A DNA stretch of 64,000 nt, from contig NW_019774547.1 of NCBI RefSeq assembly GCF_001039355.2, positions 248,001 through 312,000 on the forward strand, written 5' to 3'. Source of the DNA: Lingula anatina (lineage: Eukaryota; Brachiopoda; Lingulata; Lingulida; Lingulidae). Below the pieces are notes generated by a model. It had not been told where the DNA came from, did not search any database, and saw only the letters and a list, made by a program, of their open reading frames with translations. A program made the position numbers and the translations under genes. Positions 50,201 through 63,039 of this stretch are shown here, in pieces (within the stretch, counting starts at the first letter, position 1; each line of letters starts with the position of its first letter).

Positions 50201-52163
50201 ATTTGGGCACACCATTTTTAGTACTGTTTTCAATAATTTGCAGATTTACATTTGTATTTCATGGTCAATTACTGTTAAAGTAAATTTTATAATAATTCTC
50301 ACATGGGTTTGGCATAAATAAAAGCGGACTTAACCAAATACCAATCATCCTATGTAATTGTGTTTGTTGAATTATTTCATTAATTCATTCTCTGTTCCAC
50401 ATGATGGAGGCAATATAAATATAAACATATCAAAGTTATATGGCTGGTAAATGTTTATCTATCTTCTTTATTCCTGATCTCTCCAGTTTTTTTCCAGTTT
50501 AACCTCATAATCCTTTCGGTTATTCTCTTTTACCAATCAAAAAGATGTCACAAGACCTTTGTAATCTTAACATTAACGATGATTGGATAGACACAAATTT
50601 TTCCTGCATGTGGTATATTGCCTCTTTCATGATGCACAAACAGTGACACTCACTCCTTGCACATGCTTACTAGTATAAGAGTAAATGAACATGTAAAGAT
50701 CTTATTCTGGAGAAGAATGATAACACTTTCAAAAATACTATGCATATACATGTACTTATATATGTTGTCATTTTTAATATTCGCATATTGTTCTGTACTG
50801 AAAAAACCAACTGATGTTAAACCTTAGTAATAAACAAAGGCCCGAATTACAATTTTGCCATTTTTCCATCTTATACAACTGATTTCTTAATCAACTGCCA
50901 GCCTTGATATATCTTCACGATGTTGCACGATTGGCTTTCTAACCATATGCCGATAGTCTTATCAGAAATACCCCAGTGCTAGTACTTGCCAACAGAAATA
51001 TGAGAATAGTTAATGAAGTATTCACCAATAGATCTATATACTCAGGCAATTACCAATATCCAGATGGTGTAATGACTATAATATGACCACTCTTTATGTA
51101 AATGTAGCACTATGAACATATCATGGTGGATAAAGCCTATCATAGCGGATGAATGAACAGAGAGACTGAAGTAACAAAGCGTCATAATGTTCACAGTTTC
51201 ATATCACTCCATATGTAAACTGTCAAGCTTTGCTCCCTTATGACTCCAGGAAATTCACCTTGAGTCAGAAAATGAATGAAGTGCACTTAGCAATTGTGGT
51301 TTCATTGTTATGTACTGATTCAGTTGCCATGGTAACAAAATTCCTGTTGCAGTTAGAAAATCAATACTTTTTTGGTCTGTTGTGAATACTGTGCTGCCCT
51401 CTACAATTAAGAAGGTTCTGCAACCACAGAAAGCCAGTGTAATTTGAAAATGACTTTGCAGTTTATGGAGCAAATCTCAAGCAAACATTTTTTGAATTAT
51501 TGGTGTCCCTTGGTGATGCATTTCATGATTATATTCAGAAACACACACACATACACACACACCAAACTTTGAAATGATGTTCACAAAAATTATAAATTGA
51601 CTTATATTACAGGTCGTAAACGCACAAGTTCTGGGCCTGAATGCAACACTGGCAGTAACCTTGATACGCCAAAGAAGAAATCAATTCTAAAAAGAGATGC
51701 AATCAATAAAGAGGAGACAGAAAATCTATTGAAAGACCCACTTCCTGTGGATAGCAGTGGGCCGAGACATCACAGTGGAACAGATGATGATGAAGTGTTC
51801 TACACACCCAAGGAGACCCCTGCCAAACCTGCCACAGACTACAGAGCAAAGCAGACAACACGTGGCACCAGTGAGCAGGACTCCTCTGGTGAGAATGGTG
51901 GGATCATTGACACAGTATTAACTCATGACCTTGACCTAGAAAATGACCTTGATCTCCCTGACGGGCACTGTACTATAGAGTCCGGTGTAGACAATGAGTC
52001 CCAGGTTTCCGGAACATCATCTGTTGACTCAAACTATAAATCAAACCAAAAGGAGCAGACTGATGTCCAACATGAGGGTTACCATGGCAACAGTTTTAAT
52101 GATGTAGATAGTAAGCCCTCAAATGATGCACATATCAAATATGCAGATTTAGAAGATTTGTGA
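33323..52163 (+). CDS. Shab: Shab/Kv2 voltage-gated potassium channel alpha subunit, four exons, about 976 aa
   Basis: Exons are 33323-34105, 43850-44911, 48815-49349 and 51613-52163 (introns of 9.7, 3.9 and 2.3 kb). All junctions are GT..AG and in frame to TGA at 52161. The T1 tetramerisation domain spans about residues 103-205 ([54 protein letters not shown]). S1-S6 lie in exon 2, with S4 [21 protein letters not shown], selectivity filter TTVGYGD (about 444-449) and S6 PIPIIVNNF. The block [16 protein letters not shown] just after S6 is specific to Kv2. Kv2 channels carry delayed-rectifier K+ current in neurons and muscle, and also cluster at ER-plasma membrane contacts. The start is the first in-frame ATG. 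The frame stays open upstream to a TAG at 33221, so upstream exons are possible. The long C-terminus is Ser/Thr- and charge-rich and less conserved. Confidence 0.95.
36142..36163. repeat. Poly-T tract
   Basis: 22 uninterrupted T in Kv2 intron 1. Confidence 0.9.
41292..41532. repeat. 110-bp tandem repeat, two copies
   Basis: GTATGTCGACGGCATGTTTT with the following ACCAACCGCAGCATTGAAA occurs at 41322 and 41432. Each copy is followed by a diverged TAATATTTT..TTGG(A)ATTGGCCGCCA block. A third partial GGCCACCCA lies just upstream. It is in Kv2 intron 1. Confidence 0.85.
45048..45082. repeat. 35-bp homopurine tract with G13 run
   Basis: A run of A, then 13 G (45056-45068), then (GA)n, all purine on the plus strand. 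Such tracts can form triplex or G-rich structures. Confidence 0.85.
45619..45671. repeat. 28-bp tandem duplication
   Basis: ATTGAATACTTGAAAATAGA plus CCTCT occurs twice with a 28-bp period. Confidence 0.85.
47238..47276. repeat. (AAAT)n microsatellite
   Basis: About nine TAAA units in Kv2 intron 2. Confidence 0.9.
47950..47983. repeat. Perfect 15-bp-stem hairpin
   Basis: GGGCAGTGGGAATAT and its exact reverse complement are separated by the 4-base loop AAAG. Pairing does not extend convincingly outward, so this is too short to be a microRNA precursor. Function unknown. Confidence 0.85.
48132..48168. repeat. Perfect 13-bp-stem hairpin
   Basis: CAGGGAATTATAT and its exact reverse complement flank an 11-base spacer, 150 bp after the hairpin at 47950. 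Confidence 0.85.
48288..48346. mobile_element. Single arm of the fold-back MITE family
   Basis: GAATCCCCACAGAGTTGGGTCGATC and the following TCTATGGGAATG match the right arms of the elements near 10613 and 13227. No left arm is seen, so it is probably a truncated copy. Confidence 0.45.
49350..51612 (+). other. Kv2 intron 3 (2.3 kb)
   Basis: AT-rich, with a short imperfect (AC)n tract at about 51540-51563 near the acceptor. No other feature is seen. Confidence 0.8.
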
Positions 52164-55100
52164 TGTTAAGAGTATTCAGGTATGCAATGTGCAAGTTCTT
52201 TTTTTATGTACAGACACAGTAGTGTACTGTATGTACATAATGCCATGGCCTGTAATTGTCTCAGTCCCTGGAGCCATGGCCATAGCCAGAGCAGAGCACA
52301 TCTCTTGTCACCACAATAACTGGGAAGCAATGATGACATTTGCCCTAAACCTCCAGTGTTTGCTGATTGTCCTGACATGCAGGTCAAGGTTGAAAATATA
52401 TTTATTCAAAATGATTTTGATAATTTTGGCCTTGTTGGCATGGTACATGTATCACACAGATGACTGCTGCACTTACAGTGTATGCTGATACCTAGCTAAT
52501 AGGTTAATTTGAGGCTAAAGTGTGGACATTTTTTTCTTTTTATTATTATTATTTATATAATTATTTTAGATGATTTGGTCTTATTTTGTCTATTTTATAT
52601 ATTTTAATCCTTTTACAAAAAATATGGTATCTCTCAACCTTCAGACATCTTTGGTGTCACCTGCTGGGCATAATTACAGCTGGGGGTATTCAGTGTTATT
52701 AATTTTTTCTAAATATATTAACTGAGATGAATTGTCAATACAATTGTCATCTTATAAGGATATTCTTTAGCCAAACAGTTTTCACTGTTGAGGCAGTTAC
52801 CCTGGTAATTACTTAGTCTGAAGATTGCAAAATTTGCAACTGAACATACACCTTTAATCTTGTAGGTGATTCCAGTGGAGGATGCAGATAACTTAAAGGG
52901 TCATGCAGGTAATCCCAGGTAAAAAGTGACTTCTACAGTGGACCTTGCTTGTCTCTTGTCCTTAAATTCTATTCCTACAGGTAACGTGACTGGGATAGAA
53001 TTACCACTGATTGGAGAGGATTCTGTCACTTATTTCACTGAGACAAGCTGATGATTTTTACTTATAATGCAATTCTGGTGGAATGAACTTGCAAATGATT
53101 TATTGCATAAGAGGCAAAGAGTGAAACTATTGACTGGCCATTCCAGTTAACTTTTGGTGTCACCTTACAAACTGTTACTAAGATGGAAAAATAAAAAATA
53201 AGCGTAATAACCTGTATATTGAAACACAGTCAATTCCAGCGAAACAAACATGTGCAATTACTATGCCGGATATACATTCACTCTTCATAATCAGCAACAA
53301 GGGCTTCCTGGACAACCATAACCAGTTTATAGTACAAGATTACCTTTTAATATATATTGTGAATTCTAAAGACATAAGTAGTGAGTTGGGGTTTTAGTTA
53401 CCACTTGCAAGATATTTGCAGATAAGCATATAAAAATAGTAAGTAAAGACTTTGGGATGAATGTAGTATCACATTTTTACCTTCATTTTCTAAAGTATAT
53501 ATGGCATAAAGTAATACTAGTTGCATATCCATATTGATTAAACTCAATTAAGGTAAATAAAAACAGTAAAACGAATACAGAAAAAAAATCATTTGTACTT
53601 GTGAATATGTGTATATCACATCATCACTGGAGTGAAATGAATCTTAAGCACAAAATACCAGTTTTTGTAATTCTTATGGTGTGACCTTTGTTTGATAGAG
53701 AAATCAAGTGTGGTACAATATCTTATCAGTTAATTTTTTATATTTAATTAATACACAGAGTAAAAAATTTGCTAGAAGTACTTCACCCAAATACACTGCA
53801 GAAATACTCAAACAGGATCTTAAGCTACTACTTCAAGGTGCTTCTAAAGTCGAAAATGTACTAGTTCTTAAACCTTAGCCTAGGAAGCAAATTTGCAATA
53901 GGCGGTTGTTTGTATAAATAAGTGTGCCAAACTGTTTTGAAATTTGATGTATCCTTCAAATTTACCATCTATGACACCCATATAGCTTTTAAGTCTATAT
54001 AGCAACCACATATAAACTATATTTATGAAGTGGTCCGATTCAAACAATTATTTATACTTGATCAGATGGTTCTACAAGATCCAAGAGTCGAAATGTATTA
54101 AATCATAACACCCACTTAATTTGTTGCATATCATTTTTTTTTTAGATTTCCAGGAGCTACAGTAAACTGAGTAGTTGTTGGGCCCAGTTTAGTTTTCAAC
54201 AACTACTTAAAATGATTTTTTAGAGGATCTGATCAACTTAACATATTATATAGTGGTCAAAATCTACTGCATGCATAATACACATTTGCATACATCACAC
54301 ATCAGTGACCTGTGGGGGCTTTCAAATAACAAGAACATTGATACTTATTCAGTTCAATAATGATACTATAACTGTGTATTTGTATGTACTGTACAAGCAA
54401 TATTTTCAGTGGGCAGGATCTGCTGGGAATATGGACAGAACAGTTTATACATGTTGAGCTAGATCTGACCATCTGATCATTAATTTTTTCATGTATTTAT
54501 GAAAAAAATGAATGCTTATTTTTATTTGTTTTACTTGCAGATTTTTATGTTGTTTTGATAAATATTTCTAAACACTAAAGTTGTACAGAAGGCCTGTTGT
54601 TGTCCTAATGACTGACTTTTTCCTTTGCTTACTTAGCCTAACTTTTTATTTTAAGGACCATAACCACTGTGACCTTTTAATATAACCACAATTAAGATAT
54701 ACATATTAGAATACTGTTCCTAAGGTTAGTGAGCATTGAGCTCTGGGTAGTGAGTACGTGTGCGCATGTGTGTGCATGTTTGTGTGTGCACCAGTGCATA
54801 CATGGTAGAGTTCAGTGAATAGAAGTTTAGTAAGTTACCCTGTCTGGTACTATGTACATACTATTATACTCAAATATAGAATGGTGTTCAAACAAAGATT
54901 CTAGTAAAGTATATCAACTATAACAATGTAAACTATGTCTGACACCCACAGTAAGTTGACATCTCTTATCATTTACTTTTGTAAACTTAATTTTACTTTT
55001 CAAATGTCTCTACACTAGCTAGGTTACTGTTGAAGACTTCCATAATTTACATATGTAACATATCAGTCAGTTGTGCACAATGGGTTGTTTGATTGCAATG

Positions 55101-55506
55101 GTAGCTGTGCATTTTTATTATATCTTATAATACTTTTTTAATTGAGCAATTTACTTCACATAGCTTCATTTTCCAATTTTCATCTCACATTTTTAACTAT
55201 GAGGTAAACTATGAAATAAAATGAAATATTCACACTTACTTTAAGATATTTTTTTGTCTTTTAAACAAACAGTGCAGCTGTGACAAATGTCTCAGGTAAA
55301 CTGGCTTTTATAGAAAGTATATACATATTTTTCCCCTGAAAGTACACTTGTTTTGAATAAAGTGACAAGAATGCTAACATTTTACAAAAATCGTCAAATG
55401 AAATTTGAGATTTGTTTTGATGAATCAAATTCACTTGTGGCATATTCTTTATTCTTGTTAATAAATACCCAAAACTGCTCCCACAAATTAAAATGTTGAC
55501 TCCCCA
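52164..55506. other. Kv2 3' UTR and intergenic sequence
   Basis: Part of this must be Kv2 3' UTR, but its end is unclear; AATAAA at 53190 is one candidate. A short TG-rich stretch is at about 54758-54790. No gene is recognised. Confidence 0.45.
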
Positions 55507-55617
55507 GGGCCCCGTAACTTGAGAGCATCGCGATTCCATAACTCAGTATTTACTCACCCCATATAAATGAAATGAAAGGTGATTTGCAATTCGCGATGCT
55601 TTTGAGTTACGGAGCCC
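55507..55617. mobile_element. 111-bp palindromic MITE-like element
   Basis: The left arm GGGCCCCGTAACTTGAGAGC plus ATCGCGATT and the right arm in reverse, GGGCTCCGTAACTCAAAAGC plus ATCGCGAATT, form about 30-bp terminal inverted repeats around a roughly 50-bp centre. No clear target duplication is seen. It is CpG-containing in an AT-rich surround. Confidence 0.65.
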
Positions 55618-55940
55618 AGGCTGTAAATTGCTGGAACAGTTGGGATTTCATCAAACTTTAAATCTATTCTGATAACTTTTTATAATTCTATTTACTTCAG
55701 AATTCTTGAAAACCTAATGAATATGCTACCATTGCTACCATAGCTACCATAGCACGGAGAAGATGCAAATTTGAATAGTTGACAAATTCAGTGATTTCAA
55801 AATAAACATGAAATGAAAGGGCAAATTGTCTGACTTGGTCTTAAAAACCAGCAAAGCATGGTTATGTAAATGAAGCAAATATCTGTTCCATGGCAATGTA
55901 CACAGGGACAATACACATGTAACTAGGTTTCATCAAAACT

Positions 55941-55946
55941 TTTATT
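55941..55946 (-). promoter_or_regulatory. Candidate poly(A) signal AATAAA of UBE2W
   Basis: AATAAA on the minus strand about 1.27 kb after the UBE2W stop codon, followed in transcript sense by a G/T-containing stretch. Other candidates (e.g. near 56470) exist, so the UTR length is uncertain. Confidence 0.3.
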
Positions 55947-57213
55947 CACAATGTTGTTCAACTTGCAAGAAAAAACAGCTTCAGCAACGAAACATCAATT
56001 ATAATGCACATAAATGTTATCACAACTAATAGCTTATATTCATTATGAAACCAAAACTCTGCAGTGCATATTCATGCAGTTTATCTGGCTTTCAAAAGGT
56101 ATTAATATACCCAAAATGAAGATTTTTGCACGTGAAAAGCAAAGCAATTGATATATGTTGCATATTCATATCAGTGACAGCTGTGACATATAATACTTGA
56201 AGTATATAACCAGCTTCAGTTCTATGGGGAAAAAAGTTAGAGATAATGACTAAACAATGCAACATTAAACAAACAAACAAAACAATCCACAAATTGACTT
56301 TACTATTAACCATTATTCTTTCTGTAAAAAAGATGGAAGCTACCTCTACCTGATCCAGCCAAGTATAGCAGCAGTTATTACACTTATCAAAGTAAATCAA
56401 AGGTCATCTCCAACATAAGTTCTGAAAACCTTTAAAATGTTAAAGCAACATTCCTACTTTTAACAACATTTTATTCTTCATATCTATGAATGAAGAATTT
56501 TTTCTATGAAGTGAAATTGTTCTGTTTTAATGCCACAAGGAGACATTCCCCTAAAATTGCACATAATCTGCCTGGGCATGTCAAACACAACAAAGATATG
56601 GACTCTTCTCAACAAATAGCTATAGTTATTGTCTGTTGAAGGTACTATGCAGATATTCATAATCATACAAATAAAATATAGCCTAAAAATGATAAATTAG
56701 TCCTTATCAAATTCTCATTATCAAATATAAATGCCGCGCTGAAGCACCCTATGTCATATATATAAACTCAACTGTCCTAGTACCTATCCTGCATTCAACA
56801 AATATTTGATATGTGCCATATTCATAAATTTCCTTTCCTTTCCTGAATATTAATTCTAGATACAGAAATGTTCTTATGCTTTAGATTAAAACAAAAGCAG
56901 TACAGCCACAACACTAGTTCCTTGTAAAAGTATGTTCTGGTTGCTTTTTTACTGACTGCCTCATGTTACTTCTGCACCTTTAATTAACTTCATCCAACTT
57001 ACAATATAACGTTTGACCACATGCAGTTTTTGATTAAAAAAAACATCAGTTTATAATGTTTTTACTCCCTGATGTCCTTGTATAGCAGTTGTAAGTCACA
57101 AGTGGTTCCTCCATTCCATCATCTCTCCTGACACCCTCCTGCTCAGCCCATCAGCTTTCACTTCTATTCACAGTCATCTTTTTTATCATTGCTTACAATT
57201 AAGAGTTGCTCCA

Positions 57214-58444
57214 TCATACTGTGTCATCTGAAACAAAACAAAACCCACATATTGACACAAGCGTACATTAAGAAGATAGGACATTTGAATTCTTTTATAC
57301 ATTATGACTTATATTATACTAAAGACCTTTTCGGGAGCAACTCCTTCATGATGCCAGACATTCACAATCAGTGAAGCATTTCTCCTGGTACCTGTCACAA
57401 CCACCACAATTACTTCCAGGAGTAATGTCTCAACTAGCACATTTTACATTGGCATGCTTATGACCATTTCATTGTTCAAATATTGATCTCTTTCTCAACA
57501 GCAGCTTACCGTGGTACCACCATTTGGTGTTTTTGGGGTTTTTGCTGCATGTTTTCACATAAATGCTGTTATCTGGTGGCCTTTTCTGTAAAAAAAATCT
57601 TAAAGTGTATTATTGTTGTGTGAAGGATGCATTTAAATGTGCACCCGACAGATAACATTTCACACAAAAAATAAATATCATCAAATAATTACTATCTTAT
57701 TGATTAAATAATAAAAGTTACCATTTTACTCTAAATATTCAAAATGCAAAATTCATCAAAATTTGACTTTTCTATTAATAACCATTCTGGCAATTATCTC
57801 TTTGATAATAGATGTTATACTAAAACATGAGAATCTGTCCAGAGTCTTACCTTTTCTTTGCAACTACTCAGCATGCTGACTATACTAAGGCACACGGATT
57901 GCACAGAGAGAGCAGGGGACCAGTCATCAGTGAGTATAGACAGACATATATGACCATTGCTGTAGACATGTGGGTGAACAGGAATGTTGGAACCAGTAAA
58001 TATAACCTGAAACAGTGATATAACTTTGTTGTTGTGGATTTCTATATGTAACAAATTAAACTAAAATTATCTCATTCAACAAATGTGCCTTATGGATTTC
58101 AAAAAGTGGTAAATACACCAGCTCTTCCCTTTACCTGTGGGGATTCAAATGGATATCTAGGACCAAATTTGAAAGCAAGTTGAAACTTTTCCCCTTGATA
58201 CAGAGTTCCAGGAGCTCCTTCTAAATCAACCGTCCACCTGAAAGTAAACCATACCAGGTAGATACAGAAATCAAGAACATATTATCTTGTATCAGGTTTG
58301 TTCACTGACTAGCTGACTTAAAAACATACTTTTTTGCTTGGATGGTGTGAACTATTTGGTTAAGTTTCAGAATATTATTTAATATACATCTAGTACATTT
58401 ACATACAAATTCTGTATGTCATAAATTTCCAAAGGGGTAAAAAT

Positions 58445-58501
<57 letters not shown>

Positions 58502-59118
58502 TACCAAAGACAATTTCTTGGCCAACCATGTATGTCCATGGAAATTGTTAATTATAAATAAACATGTATGAGATCAGGTGCTTTTGTCATGAATGTATTG
58601 TCACAGTAGACAGTATAGTATAGTTTGTATAGTAGTCAGCTCTTATTCAATACATTTGATATGAAACATATATAATCTACAGATTAACAAGGCAACAAAT
58701 GAACTAAGTTAGAAAAGACGACTTACTCTGAGAGACTACGGCTAGTTTTGTCAGAATCTACTGTTACACCAAGAGGTGGATCCCTCAGTAGTGCCTGCAG
58801 TTCCTTCTGCAGCCGTTTCTGAAACATCAAGTTCAGTATTAACTTACAGACACAACACTGTCTTCTAAGTTATGAAAAGAGAAACAGGAACAACAAACAA
58901 CAAATGCCATTAATGAAAACAGCTGTCAGGGGGTACAAGTGTTAAAACCTGCCACTGAGCACATTTTCTTTAGCCCACATGACAGGCTTTTAAAGAGCAC
59001 AATGTAAATGTGTTTAATGCGTGTGTCAACGTTGACTATAAACATGTCCACGTAGTGAAAAGCCTGAATTATTTACTAAGCACAGGTGGAACCAGTATCC
59101 TACCTCCATAGATGCCAT
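57214..59118 (-). CDS. UBE2W: Ubiquitin-conjugating enzyme E2 W, complete, six coding exons, 151 aa
   Basis: Coding exons in transcript order: 59104-59118, 58727-58818, 58135-58237, 57851-58006, 57510-57585, 57214-57227. They total 456 bp and 151 residues, the same length as human UBE2W, and end HDDTV. The protein starts [20 protein letters not shown] and has [38 protein letters not shown] with the catalytic Cys at residue 91, [17 protein letters not shown] and [14 protein letters not shown]2W is the E2 that attaches ubiquitin to the N-terminal amine of substrates with disordered N-termini. An acceptor-like CTTAG at about 59174 upstream of the start implies a spliced 5' UTR that may run toward or across the neighbouring BPNT2 start. 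High confidence. Confidence 0.96.
58448..58495. repeat. (TA)n microsatellite
   Basis: About 24 uninterrupted AT units in the UBE2W intron between exons 58727-58818 and 58135-58237. Confidence 0.95.
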
Positions 59119-59325
59119 TTCGTCCCAGTCCTCACTATGTGATAAAGTTTCTAATAGTTGCTGATGAACCCACCTAAGAAAAACATTTTTAAAATTCTTA
59201 TTTGAATAATAATATAAAAATATAAAATATTTTCTATATAAATTTGATTAATTTCATTTTAATAATATTTTATTTCTTTGCAAAAACACCCACTGTGTTT
59301 GTACGAAACTATTGTTGAAACAAAT
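59119..59325. promoter_or_regulatory. Compact divergent promoter region between UBE2W and BPNT2
   Basis: The two start codons face away from each other with 207 bp between them. This interval is very AT-rich and has no TATA box or CpG cluster I can point to. Because UBE2W appears to have a spliced 5' UTR, its transcription start may lie inside or beyond BPNT2 exon 1, in antisense. Confidence 0.45.
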
Positions 59326-60597
59326 ATGCCACATTTAGCAGACAGTATGAGTTCGGGTAGGATCCTTCGTCTCAATCCTCTCGGCATTTTAGTAGTTGCT
59401 GCCATATCGGGATGTATATTACTCTATTTTGTCCATGGGTGGTTTACACCAAAAATGAGCATGAAAGAAGTGCTTGCTGCAAGTATCACTTTAGCCAAAC
59501 GCGGGGGCCAACGTGTCAAAGAAATACGTGAGACGAACCGATTAAAGGAACAAGAGAAGGGCAAGACGAAGGAAGGTGCCGCAGAAATGCTGACGGAGGG
59601 TGATATGCAGTCACATATCCAGATTATGTATGGCCTCGCCAAAACGTTCCCAGGACTGAAAGTAAGCTTACGTCTCGCAGTGACATAGATTGAGCTCAAG
59701 TGGCAAAGAAAGCCAGCTACAATGTAGATCTTATCAATGATTAAGTCTAGATAGTAGTACTAGCATAATAAATGCTTTGTTTCATTGACTGGCCTAGGTG
59801 TAATTTAATCCAGATTTCAAGAATCGATTGAGGAATGTAGGGGAAACACCCACATTAGTTTGTATTACAGGTGTTGAGATAGAACGTGTAAATATAACCC
59901 CAACAAATCATGGTGCAGGAAATAACAAAATTTTATGAAAGGGACACAGAAATTATATTCTCAGGCATAGCTCTTAACATTTCTATTCCTATAAATTCAA
60001 GTTGACATATAAGAGTGAAATCACTGGTTGACAAAAAAAAAATTAATGAAAATAATAATAATGAACTGCACATCCTGTCATCTACTGCACATACTAAGTC
60101 TGGCCAGTTTGAATGGAAGTGATGCACATACTTCATGCGTGAAAGTTTAAAATGTATATTTTTTAAAGGTCATATCAGAAGAACATGAAAAGCAAACAGC
60201 AGACACTAGCAAGATTACAAGGGCGGAAATTGATGATCCAGAAGTTGCATTATTGTCAGATCAGTATGTAAATCTGAAAGATGTGGCTGTGTGGATTGAT
60301 CCTCTTGACGCTACTCAAGAATATACAGGTTTGTAAAACAACATTCTGTATTCAGGAAGTATCTTTTCTGAAACCCTGATTTATAAAAAGTTGCAAATTT
60401 GATCTAAATTGAATAACGTCATTGTACATAACTTCCTTCCTGTAGCACAAATACATATTATTTCTAAGAATATTATATGTACATATTCATTAATTAATTG
60501 ACCTGTTCTGCATAGATGGAAATATAAATGTATACATAAACAAAAGGTATATATTGGTTAGTAACCTATTTCATTTATTTTTAACCCTCCCCCCCCC

Positions 60598-60648
<51 letters not shown>

Positions 60649-63008
60649 TGATCCTTGTACTTATAATCACAAAATCATGTATGTATTGTTCTATTACTTT
60701 TCAGAGGATCTCACTCAGTATGTGACAGTGATGGTGTGTGTGGTAGTGGGAGGACAGCCAGTTATGGGAGTCATACACAAACCATTTTTACAAGAAACAG
60801 GTAACACAATAATGCAGATCTTAAGTAGGCATTGTACATTTGGAAACATATGATAGGTATCTCTTTTATCAAATTATGTAACTTGTATGTCAGTAATCAA
60901 TTCGATTTTACATGTTTGTTGTTGCTTTTTCATCATTAGAATTGAAATACTGTTTTTTTGTGTCATTGTGATTTTCATATATTAGTGGAAAATGCTAGAT
61001 CGTTTTTTTTTTTTTTCTCATGTAAATAATGTCTTAAAATACTTTATTGGCCCTATCATTGTATGGTGATTTTCATATGAAATTGGTAAAAGGCAAGCTG
61101 ATTTTTTAATGAAAAATTAATGTTAATGTCTCATTTTAATGATAAAAGAGAAAAACAATGGTTACCTGCAGCTTTTGAATTTCTGATATGCTGATATCTG
61201 AAAATGGTCATATATCATGTTCAGCAAAGTGAAAAGTGGATTTTTAAAACAGTGTGCCATCAGTAGATTTATAACCAAACAGAAAATCATTTCAGTAGTG
61301 TGAAGACCCCAGTAAATGTAAAATAAAATTTTAGGTTTGATTAGAATTCATTAATAACGACAGTATTTTTAAATTAGTCAGTCAGTCTGCAAGTAAGTGT
61401 TGATGATGCAGTATGTGACATTAACCCCTATCCCCTTGCTAAATGGATGTAAAATTGAAGGTAGACCAGTAAAATTTAATCAGTTTCTCAACACTATGGT
61501 TGTAGGTCCATGGTGATGTAGGTGCTTAGGTATGCCTAGATGTGGGTATGCCTATCTTTCGGCACAGACTGACAATTAATGTATTGTTATTTTGAGCATA
61601 AATGTTTCTTTTGCAGTGGGTTTGTTTTTGTCATTACTTCTCTGGGATTTTTTATAATGCATAAACCATGGAATGAGCAGGCTCCAGTTATTTATTTATT
61701 TTTTATTATTTTTTAGTGAAGACTCCATGAATTGTACGATATTTCCCTTTAACTTTTTACACAAAATGTCATTTCTTCTGTAGATCAGCCATTAACAGCA
61801 TGCATATATTTTCAGTGTGGGCTTGGGTAGGACACGGTCACTCAAAGAACATCAGAGTGGAGGATGACAAGGAAAAAGAGACCACGTCTATCATAGTGTC
61901 CAGGTCCCATGCTGGAGATGTAGAAGCTGCAGCCAAAGAAACTATAGGACAGAACATCAAAGTTATCCCAGCAGGAGGTGCAGGTGAGTTCACAGGCATA
62001 GCTGACTATAATTAGTGCTACTGAAATAGCCTGAGTCTACAATTTTAGTCCAAATTTGGGCTTACTTGGCCTGTTTCATTATAAAATTGGACTTAACATG
62101 AGCTAACTCATAAGTTCAGTCCAAGTATGGTTTTACTCTTAAGGGCGAGTCCAGTTTTTGAGTGGCTACCAATATTACATATACACTGTATTAAGGTCAA
62201 ACCTAGTTCGACTTTCTATGTAGTCGGGTGAAGGTAGCAATCACTGAGAAACCCATTGTTTGAGTAGAAAAGGGGGATCTCCTACTTGCATAGTCGTTAT
62301 AGAAATAATCTTACATAGTTCTAAGTTCTTCGACTTAGCTTGAAATCATTTTAGATTTCACAGGATTTGGACAAGATTACACTACAGGGATGCAAAAAAT
62401 AAATAAACAAATAAAATGCTCAGTTCTAGTCTGCCATTATTTCTGACCCCATTATCCTTGAAAGCCCAGGAAATCTCATTTGGTTTTATGCAAAGTCACT
62501 AGACTGAGCTATATCAGATGACACCCATTTCATACATGCACCAAAACTTATGAACCATATTTTGCCTCACCTACGTAACATGTATAGTTATTGATAGATA
62601 TTATGTATAATTAGATATTAGGTTTACATAAATGCCAAATCATAGCACTATTTCCCTCATACCAGTAGACAAGAGAAACACCTGTTGTGAACAAGCAAAC
62701 AAAGTCACCAGATGATGCATACATTTAAACAGCTGTTTCACAACATCACAGTTTATATAACAGGTGGACATGTGGTTTTATATTATGGTGACTTTATATT
62801 GAATTGAAAAGCTGAACAATGAAAGTAACACTATAGAGAGCTTTGAAAAGTTGTTATTTTTGGCATTCTGCATTTTATTTCCTCCCCCCCCCCCCAAAAA
62901 AAAAAAAAAAAAAAGTTGATTCTGGTCACTCTTTATTGAACTGAAAATGCAGAACAAAGAAGAGTAAAAATCAGAGCTTTAAATATTTCAACTTTAAATC
63001 TTTGGCAT

Positions 63009-63039
<31 letters not shown>

